Shown here piece by piece: positions 1 through 10,476 of a stretch of 64,000 bases of DNA (position 1 is the stretch's first letter; each line of letters begins with the position of its first letter). The translations under genes and the position numbers were made by a program. Location of the stretch: the NCBI GenBank assembly GCA_023313575.1, contig JAJTTP010000006.1, positions 372,001 to 436,000 on the forward strand, read 5' to 3'. The notes beneath the pieces were generated by a model that worked only from the letters and a program-made list of their open reading frames with translations, was not told the origin of the DNA and did not search any database. The DNA is from Eutypella sp. D-1. Its lineage: Eukaryota; Ascomycota; Sordariomycetes; Xylariales; Diatrypaceae.

Positions 1-262
1 GGTTGAAGCCGGTAATCAGATAAGCGAGGACGGTAGACAGCGGCCCTGCAAGCGAGAGCATCTGCCCGGAGCCGACGAACAGGCCCGTCCCAATGGCACC
101 TGAGAGCGCAAGGAACTGCACATGTCGTGACTTGAGCTTGCGATCCAGTGTTCCCACGTGGCGGTTCTCATGTTCATGTTTCATCTCGTCCACAACGTCG
201 ACCGTCTCATCCCCGGCTGCCGTGCCAATTTCATCTTTCTTTCCTGATTCGACGTCGGCCAT
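1..262 (-). CDS. Amino-acid permease, 5' part (AAT family), cut by window edge
   Basis: The minus strand reads from an ATG at 262-260 without a stop to the window edge, giving the first 87 residues. About 45 residues form a charged cytosolic tail rich in D, E, H and K. They are followed by the block KSRHVQFLALSGAIGTGLFV, the conserved start of transmembrane helix 1 in yeast-type amino-acid transporters (AAT family, APC superfamily). Residues about 50-87 cover helix 1 and the start of helix 2. Family knowledge says such proteins are plasma-membrane proton symporters for amino acids; the substrate cannot be told from this piece. No in-frame upstream ATG lies close by. The gene at 6319 is a second member with the same helix-1 motif but a different sequence, so this is not a recent duplicate. 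Confidence 0.9.
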   Translation of the reverse strand, partial: MADVESGKKDEIGTAAGDETVDVVDEMKHEHENRHVGTLDRKLKSRHVQFLALSGAIGTGLFVGSGQMLSLAGPLSTVLAYLITGFN

Positions 263-1287
263 GGTGTCAATACTCGTTGATGTCCGTCCGGTCGCACTAA
301 GCGGTTCGCGACGTTTGGTGCTCAGATCATTTATCAGAAAGGGAATCAGACCAACAGAGGACTTACGGGGGATGCTGCATTTTTATCTAGGTGGAAGATT
401 AGGCCACTAAAGCTTATTCGACCCCGGGGATTCGCGCCGAGAAAGTATCGCGGGGTAAAGTCCCCTACCGACTGCCTCACTGCCTCCCTAGGTTGTGTTC
501 ACCCATGGGGGACGGTTACCATCCCTGTACTTTCTTGGAGACGTTGCAACGTTGGATCTGTACAGCCGGGGCTGTCATTGGTTATCTAGGGATGTCACCC
601 TCATTGCAGGGCTCGGCGTCCCATCTCCATGGGTACAAGGGGTCCAAATCCAGAAGCTCGTAAGGAGGATGGAGACGCCTTAGTGACGCCAAGTTTACTT
701 CATGTGGAAAAATTATAACACGCAAACTTCGCTTACGAAACTCTCAGTCTATCGGACTTGTTGGAAAACTGGCAGTACGCCGTTGGCTGAGTATTTTCCT
801 GAAATAGGGCTTTAGAATAAAAAAGTTTAAGTTTGGGCTCTCCAAGACGATACGGTGCCTGCTGACTGGTTGCGTGCAACTCACGTGCGATCCTACGTGC
901 TTTTAGCCAGAATCTCTTACCCTGTAGTCTAAACACCCCACACGAAACTTGGATAGCATATTGATATCGTGCGTCACCGACAGTTCATCCACCGGGCGTT
1001 CATATCAACTACACATGAGATGGATTGGTTCCGTTTGAGGACCAGTTGGCCGACCCTTTTTATCACTCCGATATTTTAACCCCCCCCCTTTCTGCTGTAT
1101 CTGTCGGCTTTTGAAACCTCTCCTGATGCGCCCTCGATAAGCTCGATACATTCCGGAAGTTTTTGGTACGATTCTACCTCATCCACCAAGGCCTTACCGA
1201 AATCCGACCATCACGGACGGCTCAGTCGCCGTCCTCCCCTTCGGGCGGGGAGGGGGGGGTCGCCGCCTCCGCCTCCTACCTACATGG
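263..1287. other. Intergenic, upstream of permease; no gene seen
   Basis: About 1 kb without a convincing reading frame. It would hold the promoter of the minus-strand permease. A C-run lies at about 1080-1088, and two back-to-back GC-rich hairpins lie at 1215-1252 (listed separately). Confidence 0.5.
1215..1252. repeat. Two abutting GC-rich inverted repeats
   Basis: The first has a perfect 7-bp stem, GGACGGC at 1215-1221 with GCCGTCC at 1228-1234, and a 6-nt loop. The second has a 6-bp stem, CTCCCC at 1234-1239 with GGGGAG at 1247-1252, and a 7-nt loop. They share base 1234 and are followed by a G-run. Function unknown; they sit in an otherwise AT-richer spacer. Confidence 0.5.
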
Positions 1288-1597
1288 ATGAACGCGGCCC
1301 TCGAAAGGCTCATAATGGTTCAGAACGTGGAAGAGGCCAGCTTACGCCCGTATATGAAGTCCCTGGTGAGCCTGTTAGCCGGTGCCTTCGAACGCAGCAC
1401 CGGAGTGACGATAATGGAGCCACCCTTTGGACGCCACAACAGACTGGCTGGATCTGCACTTGGAACTCAACTATGCCCTGATTTATCTCAGCCACAGCTG
1501 CGTTTCATCACTCGAGTCCGGCATGGAGGCAGAGCAGCGCTTTGCGCGAGGCCGCAATCCGCGCAGGGTTAAAGGCCTTGAAGTTCTGCTGCCCTAG
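1288..1597 (+). pseudogene. Possible gene relic with one frame change
   Basis: A GC-richer island reads like protein in one frame (starting MNAALERLIMVQNVEE) up to about 1416. It then continues in the +1 frame through DWLDLHLELNYALIYLSHSC to a TAG at 1595-1597. The two halves join smoothly if one base is changed near 1417-1420, which suggests a frameshifted remnant of about 100 codons. I recognise no family and it could be chance. No splice pair repairs the join. Confidence 0.27.
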
Positions 1598-2165
1598 TGC
1601 CGAGTGAACCATGGTGTAGCCGTTTAGCTGCTGGTGTGGCGCCACCGGCCCCTCAACGTATCCCGAGCGGCTGTGGCACTACTATCTAAATAAGTATGTC
1701 TATAAGATGCCGGCTAGGAAGGCGGCCAGGAACGGCAAATGAAGTTCTCGATTATGCTTGGTATCTCATACTGAGCTGGGTGTTCGTGAAGGCACGGCGT
1801 CGACCTGGCGTAGCGTTCCATAGTCACGCGTTTGTATCTGTCGGCACGACCCACGGTGGCTGTATCTCGAGGCACTAGGCTGGAATTCGTTGCTGAATAA
1901 CAATAGAAACCCAGAGCCCCTCATCCAAGCTGAACAAGTGCAATATTTAATTTGCCCTGATCCGGATGTCAAAGCGGACCACGATTTAACTTAGTTCTTT
2001 CGTGGGCCAAGTCCTTTGTGGCAGCCCATGTCTGGCAGCTCCGTCTTTGTTCTTTTGTCACAACTCGATCGGTATTTTGACAGTCGACGATGTGAAAGCC
2101 CGCCCTCCATCCTTAAGCCATTAACTCCTCGAAAGGTTCTCAAATTTTGAGGCACCGTATAAGAC
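1598..2165. other. Intergenic; nothing recognised
   Basis: No coding signal is visible. The last part should contain the promoter of the kinase-like gene at 2166. Confidence 0.45.
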
Positions 2166-3555
2166 ATGACTATCCCTCACTCTCTCGATCCGCGCCAGGT
2201 GCTTCATCTCCAGGTGCGGCGGAACTTCTTTTCTCCACGTGGGCAAAACTTTGAGTACGAGCGCGTTGGAGCCATAGGGAGGTCTGGCGTGGTATATGTA
2301 TATAAGCATAATGGAAAGAGACGTGGGATCAAGGCCTCTATCACCGGTGTCAATTTGCTGCCAGAGTACAGGCTTCTCCAGGTACGTGAGATTTTGATGC
2401 CTAAGCAACCGGCACTCGTGTAATACGGATCGTACCGACAGTCCTGGCTAACATGTGGTTGGTTCAGGCACTCCGTGGTGGCTTGCATGTCAACGACGTC
2501 TACGCACAATCACCAGAACCGCTGATAAGCCTCTACAACGAGATCCCGAGGTCTAACAATGAGCTGAGGTGGTTCTACATGGATTGGAATGAGAATGGGA
2601 CGCTCGAGGAGTTCCTAGATGACTGGAATAAATTATTTCCGGAGAGAGTAATCCCGTCCCACATTCTCTGGCGGTTCTTTATGTGTTGTAAGTTCTGCCA
2701 TAGGTCCTTGCAGGATGCCTTTCGCTTCTTCTCCCGTTGATCCCCGATCTTTTTTTTCAGCCCTAGTCCACGGCCATGCTGTTGCGAAAAGACGAGAAAG
2801 ACTAACACGCCCCTAGTGGCCCGGCAGTGCCTAGAGATGGCGTTTTACGAGACAGATGAGTCCCTTGGCGCAACGAGTTTCGATACTTTCGAATCGGCCG
2901 AGCCTGGGAGGCTCATTCACGGGGATCTGCGACCGAAGAATATTGTCCTAGGCGACTGGGTTAGAGCTCAATCGCCTGAGCACCTGGCAAACCCTGCCCT
3001 AAAATTGATAGATTTTAGCAGCGCTTTACAACTGCCATCGGCCCAGGAAGCCATTCGCCAGAATATCCTGGACATTGGCATCGTGAGTCTCCTCTGCCAA
3101 CTCCTAGCCTCGCCGCCTTTAATCCCCTTGCCCCCCACAAAAGAAACGACCATCGTGACCACCGCCCGTATATTTACTTGTATCTAACCACAGCCCGGTC
3201 TATTGGCTGCGTCTAGGTCATGAAGCTCATCTTGTTGCGTAAACCTGCGTTGCAAAATCCAGTGGGACCACCGGTGTTTGCAGTGGCGAGAGGCGTGCAA
3301 TTCCAAGCATACGCCCAGATTATGACAACCCTCGATAGCCATTTTCGCAGTGAGGGTGTGCCCAACCTTCTCATGGACCTCGTATACGAATGCACGGCGG
3401 TTGATCCCGCCCGGCGGCCGGACCTGCTTGAACTGCTAGGAACGCTTCGGGAACAGGTTATCAGGACCAGTAGAAATACTCGTGGGTCCCGTCAGGACGA
3501 GAATGCCCGGAGATTGATCGAGTATGTGGTACTAGAACCTGAAGAGGGTTCCTAA
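2166..3555 (+). CDS. Protein-kinase-like protein, four exons
   Basis: Exons 2166-2381, 2468-2687, 2817-3082 and 3217-3555 give 346 residues. The first two introns have CTAAC branch sites close to their YAG acceptors; the third uses the TAG at 3214-3216 because the earlier CAG leads to an immediate stop. The protein is a compact kinase fold with almost nothing outside it. It has a glycine-loop-like GAIGRSGVVY (36-44), the lysine in RGIKAS (K56), a helix-C glutamate near E68, catalytic loop HGDLRPKNI (H180, D182, N187), IDFSS in place of DFG (D211) and the late DPARRPDLLELL block. The key K, D, N and D are present, so activity is possible, but HGD for HRD and DFS for DFG are atypical. The gene is isolated in gene-poor DNA, and substrate and pathway are unknown. 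It resembles lineage-specific fungal kinases more than conserved ones (inference). Confidence 0.75.
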
Positions 3556-6318
3556 TGCCTATTGACATTATGTTAAAGTTCAGTGTTAAACTGAGACATC
3601 GCTATGTATATATAACGTTTTTCTTTTACTTTTTAGAATAGCTGAACATTTAATCAATCAAATCATATACTCCGTCTCAACATTCAAGCGTAGCACGCAC
3701 AGGCAAGCATCGAATGCTGCACTTATAGGCGTTGGCAACTCAGTACATATCATCAACGAGACCCTATCCTACAGCCTCTTTTTCTTTTTTCTTTTTTTTC
3801 ACAAAAAGAAAAGAAAAGCAAGTGGCTTGCAAATCGTATTCCACGATGTCGGGCTTGTTCGAGATCGCGTTCAAGAAGACCGCCATGCGTAATACACAGC
3901 CCCACGAATAAAGAAACATATCTAATACTTGGAGGCGAGAGGCAAAAGAGGCATGCTCAGCCTCTCTTATTGTAAGAAATGCGGAACATAAGCAACGATG
4001 AGGCAGCTATCACTTGGCCTAGCTAAAAGTTCATGCGCCGTAAAGCTTTGTTAAAGCAAGGGACAACACATGAAATCAGTTCCAATAATTTGCTTCCTAA
4101 ATAATTGCATTGTAAACATACGCCAAGACTCGGAAGATGCACGAATAAGCACCAGCGTAAACATAAGCAGAAGTACAGAGTAATGAACGATAAATTACAA
4201 GTAGCCGATCCTACCACACTCTCTGCGTCGTCAGTCCGAACAGAGTAATTGCGCACAAGCTCTGGTACAATGTAGTCGAGAAAGAAGCATTGAAACCTTG
4301 CACAAACGAACCATCTGAGCCGCATCTTGACTTCTACCGTGAGGAGCGACTCACCATGGTGGAGAACTTATCGAACGCAATGCTGATCTTACAGCGAGTT
4401 AATGAAACTATCAGCCGGACAACCAAGTTCATCAGCTAGTCAATGGTCTTCCCTCTTCTCTGTCAGGATAGCAAAACGCCAGGTGTTGGGGTTGTATAAT
4501 CGCCTGTGACAGGAATCCCTTAACAGCAACCATATTCCTGATCTTTATCATCTACTGGTCATATGGGAACTTCTGCGTGCTCGTGCTTGATATATATAAC
4601 ATCCCACGTATGGCCTTCGGTCTCTACTGTAAGCTATTCCTCCCGGCCTGATTCGTTATATATATATATGGGTATATCTATAGGGCGAGGGGAATTAGCC
4701 CCTCCTTAATATTTACTCTAGCCAGGACAACGTTATTTTGCGCGTGCTTCTTGTCGAAGCTGGTGTACTTGTTTTTGATTTGTTCTTGTCTAGTGACTAT
4801 GGGAACCTTCGCGTTTTCCAGAGAAATAATAAAGGATCAGAATTCTAGGACAATTCTAGAAGTGGCTAAGAGCACCCCCGTGCCTTCGTTAATACCCTTG
4901 TCTTATGTGAAGGACACATCTGGTTCGATGACGAATGACGTGCATCTGTAAGTGAGGAGTGGTTGATCCATCAGGCACCATTCAAGAGTGATTAGCGTAT
5001 GTCTTGGCACTTATATAGCTGCAGGCTAATTGGGAGGTTGCTGGTCTTTAACATGTCGAGGAGGAGAAGTTGGTGTTCCAGGCGCATAGCTACAGCAAAA
5101 TTCCTTGCCATTGCTTCTACAGGAAAAAGAATCCCGATAGACAGCGATCTAGTCTATATCATAACAGTAGTTATATCACGTACAAAAACGTCTTATTAAC
5201 CTAATCGGCTAGATTTACATAAACTTGACCTGATCACTCGGATAATACTATTACATCATATAAACTTGATAAAACACACGGAATGCCGTTTGCGGACGAA
5301 TTGCATGTTATCCAATTGCGTACATCTTCCATGCTTACCTGGGCAGGTCGGTGTTAGTTAGTTACTATATGGCCAAGCCTTTGTTTATACAAGTAGTTCA
5401 ATTATGAATCTAGAGCAGGCATCATATATTGCCTAATAAGGCAAGTGTAGCCGACAACAGGCCCTTGCGGCATTCCCCGACTATCGACAGCCTCAAGGGG
5501 AGCTTAAGATAGCGCGCCGAGCCCGACCCTACGTCAATTGATCCGCCGTCTGGCTCCGATAGCCGGCTAGGTTATTACTGGAATTGTTGGAAGACACTAA
5601 GATAGCACCGGATTTTGAATGATAACAAGCCTCTTGTTTCAAAGCTTATCTCGCCAAGCAACACCTGAACGTGGAGAGACGGATAGCCAAGACCAGCTAT
5701 TGTAATCGCCCCGGCATTCGCCTCACGCGTAGCGTAATTCTGCTGTCCCAGCGGTCGCTAGCTGGGATATCTCCGAGATCAGGCTTGGAGAAGAGGGCCA
5801 CTCGGTGTCTGTTTATATAATTAGGTTGATGCACTAGGGCTATTTCCCCTATCTCCCTACCCAAGTTAGGGCACGAGTAGCTATAGGGGACGGGCCTAGG
5901 TAGGGATAGACACGATGTAACGCCCCCGCGCCCCTCCCCCGCCGCTTTCCCCGGCCAGCCGACCGGGGAGACCCTCCGTGCGAACCTCGGGACACGCTTA
6001 TCAAGGGGACAAGGACAGCTGGGGGCATTTTTGGACATAGTACGATTACGGGCGAATGGTGGAAACCCCAATTTGAGGGAGTGGCGGATTGGGGGTTGAA
6101 GTTGGAGAAGGATTTAAAATGATTGTTTTGCCCGGCCATGATGATCCCTCATGTCTCTTTTCCCCAAATTCACGACTGGCTGAGACGAGAAACCACTCTG
6201 TGCTTTCCTGCATTGGCTGTCCCCCCCTCCCCCCGCGACGTCGCATTCCACGTTGCTTACACCGACATATATCTATAGACACCTATAGAGAGATATACTC
6301 CGAATCACACTACCCCAG
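3556..6318. other. Gene-poor, AT-rich intergenic region
   Basis: About 2.8 kb with no supportable gene. A pyrimidine tract followed by a purine tract forms an imperfect inverted repeat at about 3778-3820, and a TA microsatellite lies near 4655-4670. A signal-peptide-like reading frame at 4751-4951 has no upstream ATG (see rejected items). The last 400 bp should be the promoter of the permease at 6319. Confidence 0.5.
5997..6003 (-). promoter_or_regulatory. GATA-factor site (TGATAAG) upstream of permease
   Basis: CTTATCA on the plus strand is TGATAAG on the minus strand, a good match to the HGATAR consensus of AreA/NIT2-type nitrogen regulators. It lies about 315 bp upstream of the permease ATG. 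A single short site can be chance. Confidence 0.3.
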
Positions 6319-8280
6319 ATGACCGACACAGCGACGAAAATGACGGAAAAGCAGGAAGAAGAGATGTTCGGTTCGCCGAGGAAGTCTGAGGAGATCGGGG
6401 AGGCATCCCCGCTAGGGCAATACCAGACAAAACGGGGTTTGAGCCCGCGCCACGTCCAGCTCATGGCAATCGGGGGGTCTATCGGGACAGGTCTATGGGT
6501 AAGTGAGCAAGAACGAAGCAGACCGAAGCGCCACATCTTGCTTCACACCCTCAGCACTTCTCTCTGTACACTCGCTCATTGACTGACTGACTTCCCCGAA
6601 TAGGTCGGCATTGGCAGCGTGCTGAGCAAGGCGGGCCCGTTGTCGCTGATCCTGGGCTACGCCTTCTGGGGCCTCCTGTTCGTGTGGCCGCTGAACCTAT
6701 GCGTGGCGGAAATGTGCGCGTACCTGCCGGTGCGAGGCGCTGTCTTCGAGCTGGGGTCACGGTACGTTGATCCGGCCCTTGGATTTGCCATGGGCTGGAC
6801 CTATTTCCTGGCTGGTTCGATGCTGGTTTGTGTGAGTCTTCTCTCCAGGATCTAGGTTCTAAGGACAATATTTCCTACGTGAGCGATTGGACTAATAAAT
6901 TGCTAAAGGTCGAATATTCTGCCGTCGCTACCATCTTTGGCTTCTGGTTGACGGCCGACGAGGTCAATCCGGCGGTCTGGGTTGCCGCCGCCATGGTCAT
7001 CTGCGTATTCCTGAACGCCGTTGCAGTCCGCTGGTACGGTGAATCCGAGTTCATCATGTCATCCACCAAGGTGCTACTGCTCTTCGGCCTCTGCCTCCTG
7101 ACTCTCATCACCATGAGCGGCGGAAACCCGCGCCGCGACGCCTACGGCTTCCGCAACTGGGACTCGTACGACAGCGGACCCATGCACATCTACCGGTCGG
7201 ACAACCCGTCGACGGGACGCTTCCTCGGCTTCTGGGAGGTCGTCGTGTACGCCGCGTTCACCATCGCCGGGCCGGACATGATCGCGATGGCGGCGGGCGA
7301 GATCCAGAACCCGCGGCGCACGATCCCGCGTGTCGCCCAGCTCATCTTCTACCGCCTCGTCGGCTTCTACGTCGTCGGCGTCCTCTGCGTCGGCATCATC
7401 TGCTCCTCCCGCGACCCGGGCCTGCTCGGCGCCATCGAGAGCGGCGAGTCCTCCGCCGCCGCCTCCCCCTGGGTCATCGGCATCAAGAACCTCGCCATCA
7501 CCGGCCTGCCGGACCTCATCAACGCGCTCATCATGCTGTCGGGCTTGTCCTGCGGAAACGCCTACCTGTACTCGAGCTCTCGGACCCTTTACGGCTTGGC
7601 TAAAGGTACGTAACGTGCACATGGACTATTTGTATCAAGCGAGATGATGTTATGTGTATCACAGAAGTTGAATTGACTAACTAACAATGCCTATAGACGG
7701 ACAAGCGCCGAAGTTCTTCCTCAAGTGTACAAAGGCCGGCATCCCCATCTACTGCGTCGCGGCCGTCAGCCTGGTCACCTGCATCACGTTCCTCGTGTCC
7801 TCCAACTCGGCCGTGGAGGTGTTCTTCTGGTTCGTCGACCTGACGACCACTGCCCTCGTCGCGACCTACACCATGATGGTGATCGCGTACGTCGGATGGT
7901 ACCACGCGCGGCAGGCGCAGGGCATGGACCCGGCCTCGCTGCCGTACCGCCTGCCCCTGGCCCCGTACAGCGCCTACCTCGCGCTGTTGCTCGGGATCAT
8001 TATGCTCCTGTTCGTCGGCTACGACTCGTTCGAGCCCTGGGACCTCCGCGGCTTCATCACCAACTACTTCGCCCTCGCCTGGGCCGTGTTCATGTACGTC
8101 CTCTGGAAGGTAGTCAAGCGTACCAGTCTCGTCAAGCCCGCCGACGCGGACCTGATCACGGGCAAGAAGGAGTGCGACGAGGAGTGCAGGCACTGGGAGG
8201 AGGGTGGTATCGAGGAGATCGAGAAGGAACGGCTCGCGAACATGAATTTCGCGAGGAGATGCTGGGAAAGACTGTGGTAA
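6319..8280 (+). CDS. Amino-acid permease (AAT family), four exons
   Basis: Exons 6319-6498, 6604-6831, 6909-7605 and 7697-8280 give 562 residues, a normal length for a 12-helix fungal amino-acid permease. The introns (105, 77 and 91 nt) all have GTAAGT, GTGAGT or GTACGT donors, and each splice restores a conserved block: SIGTGLW-VGIG across intron 1, AGSMLVC-VEYSA across intron 2 and SRTLYGLAK-DGQAPKFF across intron 3. About 55 cytosolic residues precede helix 1, and the acidic C-terminal tail has KKECDEECRHWEE. The conserved AGPDMIAMAAGEIQNPRR block before the cytosolic loop is intact. It should be a plasma-membrane amino-acid/proton symporter; substrate range is not deducible. The coding DNA is strongly GC-rich at third positions, unlike its flanks. 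Confidence 0.92.
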
Positions 8281-8525
8281 AAATTTTTGGATTTTTATTG
8301 AATTGGACTGGGGTATCTAACAATGACCCCCGGGGTATCTAGCGTGTACCATTAATTCATTAACTAGCCTAGTTGGCTAGGTAGCGTTGACTACCGTTCT
8401 TGTATATATATACGACGTCAACTATTCGCTTTTGAGATGAGGGCTGAGAGCTATGGCGTAAACAACGTTTGTGATGTGCCGGCTGCGATATGCTTCCGGA
8501 TGAACTTCCCATTCCCCCACGTCCC

Positions 8526-9661
8526 TCATAGCGGTGGTCCAAAAGGGTCGTTTCCATTCGAGGCAACTTTGCGCCGCTTGTTCTCGCGTTCCGCGTCAGC
8601 TATGCTACCCCCAAATACATCCCCGTCGGCCTTGAGGGTAGACTGGGGCTTGGGCTTGGTTCTCTGCCTCGCCTGTTCCCGCTTGGCCTTCTGCAAGGCG
8701 ACGAGATCCGACCGGTCCGGATCCCGACACTTCTTGAGTTTCCTGTTCGGCGGCTTGATCTCGGAGTGGCAATTTGGCTGTGATAATTGTTAGGTATATC
8801 GGGTTCTAAATCCTCCAATCGTGAACTACTACTACTACTACTTACTGTGCCCCAGTATTCAGTCTTCCTCTCTGGAGGTTCCTTCCTCAGCATCTCCTTG
8901 CAGCTCTCGATGAGATTGGAAACCTTCTCCTTGGCGATGTCGCCCTGTCCTGCAAACGCCTCCCTCAAGATCCTCTCGACTAATCCGTCGTCGATGATTG
9001 ACAAGGCGGCAAGCATGATCTGGCTAGGCGTGTAGTGGAAATATGCGTCGGTGACAAGAGGACTGAATTTGAGAATTTCCCGGGCCTTATCGTGTGCCCG
9101 GTTGACCCTGTCCTCGTCAAAGTCGCCCAGCCTTCTCAGTTCCATAATGGCACCCTCCAAAGCCCGATATGGGTGCTTGACATCGAAGGCGAACCGTATA
9201 CCCTGGCACAGAATGTATTCGGCTGCTAGAATCTCCTCGGCGGTAGTATTAGGGAAGAAGCCGGCAAACTTGGATAGCCGCATGTAATGACCTTCCGCTT
9301 TGCAGCCGAAGAAGATGCAGGTCTTCATAAGCGACATGGGCGGATATGTCATGATCGAGTGGGTTATATAGAAGCGCCGCAGGAACATGGCTGCTGTTGC
9401 TTGGATATCCGTGGGTAGGTTGAGCTCGCTAGCGGCGCGCAGTAACTCGACGGTGTATAAGTTGACGAGCGTCATCTCCTCGGCGAGAGTCAGAAATTCG
9501 GGTAGAGGATCGACGGGAGGTGAGGCTGTGCGCATGCGATTCGATATATTTGCTCGGGCGAGGCTGTTGACCTGCTCGCGCATTGATGAGAGGTGTGAGG
9601 GCGTGAAAGACCATAATCTGTACTGGCTTGACTGGCGGTATCGCTCATCTTCGGTCGCCAT
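8526..9661 (-). CDS. ccl1: Cyclin H, CDK-activating kinase/TFIIH subunit
   Basis: Two exons on the minus strand, 9661-8846 and 8777-8526, give 355 residues. The opening block YRQSSQYRLWSFTPSHLSSM is the hallmark of cyclin H, and a cyclin box follows at about 60-170 (ATAAMFLRRFYI, FFGCKAEGHYMRL) with a second cyclin fold to about 260. Reading straight through would give an unnatural serine-rich tail. A 68-nt intron (8778-8845; GTAAGT donor, CTAAC branch, CAG acceptor) instead restores a conserved basic tail with KKCRDPDR and ending DPFGPPL. Family role: partner of the Cdk7/Kin28-type kinase in TFIIH, phosphorylating the RNA polymerase II C-terminal domain. The ATG at 9661 starts directly before the conserved block, so the start is well placed. 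Confidence 0.92.
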
Positions 9662-10476
9662 CTTCGAGACTGCTGTCCCGACTCTGGTGGTTGGGTTGGA
9701 AAGTTGCTTTAAGTACTTAGGTAGGTAAGGAGGTTAAAAGAAATGGGCGTTTTGGATCTCGCGATTCGATTAGATTAGGGAAGACCGGGATGACGTGGGT
9801 GCTTGCGGTAGGTGTGATGTGTGATTTAAAAAGATGTAAGTTGGAGAAAAAGCTTTGAAGTGGATGGATGAATTTGAGTGCGACTCTTGTTTTTATATAT
9901 GAAATAAAAATTAAGCTTGTTTCTGATACTAGGTATTCCTATTGTGAAGGCGTCCCCATTACATGTGGTAATACATATTGTAAACGGATATGATAAAATA
10001 CCTACCTACCGTAGGTAGGTAGAATGGAATGGTGAATAAATGGCCAGCCATCCACAATAGGAACCTACCTACACCTACAGGTACCTACCTCCCTAGGTGC
10101 ATACATGTAGGTATCTAATTACATATATGTATCTAAGTACCCTGGAGGTCTAGGGCCTGTAGCTATCTACCTAGGTAGGCACCTAATTACAAGGAAAAAG
10201 GGCAGCGCTATTGGTCAATTATTCATATATTCGTGAAGAAGTATCAACCCCTGACTAACTTTGATGTTAAGACCTCGTCACGTTTTTAGAACATCAAGTT
10301 GACATTTCCAACCCGGCCATAAATCCACTCTGTTAGGTACAGTAGATTGAATATCATAACAGATACGTCTTAGGGTAATCCGACCTCTCGTGGCTCCCCA
10401 CCCGTATAAGACCCTCTGTTATGAGGAATTGTTCGACATCCTCCCCTTGCAGTGGAACCAGGTCAATAGAAGCATT
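9662..10476. other. Intergenic with TAGGTA/TACCTA-type repeats
   Basis: Promoter side of cyclin H plus AT-rich spacer. It contains a short motif at 9716-9731 and a dense cluster of TACCTA and TAGGTA words from about 10001 to 10190. No gene is seen. Confidence 0.5.
9993..10190. repeat. Cluster of TACCTA/TAGGTA inverted and direct words
   Basis: At 10001-10020 a perfect 9-bp inverted repeat, CCTACCTAC then GTAGGTAGG, is separated by one base. Many single-base variants of CCTAC, GTACCTA and CCTAGGTAGG follow to 10190. Similar words recur in other spacers of this window (near 50570, 55560, 62570 and 63050-63260), which points to a dispersed low-complexity intergenic element. Confidence 0.6.

Noticed and set aside
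4751..4951. Signal-peptide-like 66-codon frame, possibly spliced to 5030-5199
   Set aside because: It starts at a TTG with no ATG upstream, and the spliced continuation shows no conserved or cysteine-patterned domain.
8600..8845. Read-through serine/arginine-rich tail of cyclin H
   Set aside because: A canonical 68-nt intron lies there, and splicing gives a conserved-looking tail ending at 8526.
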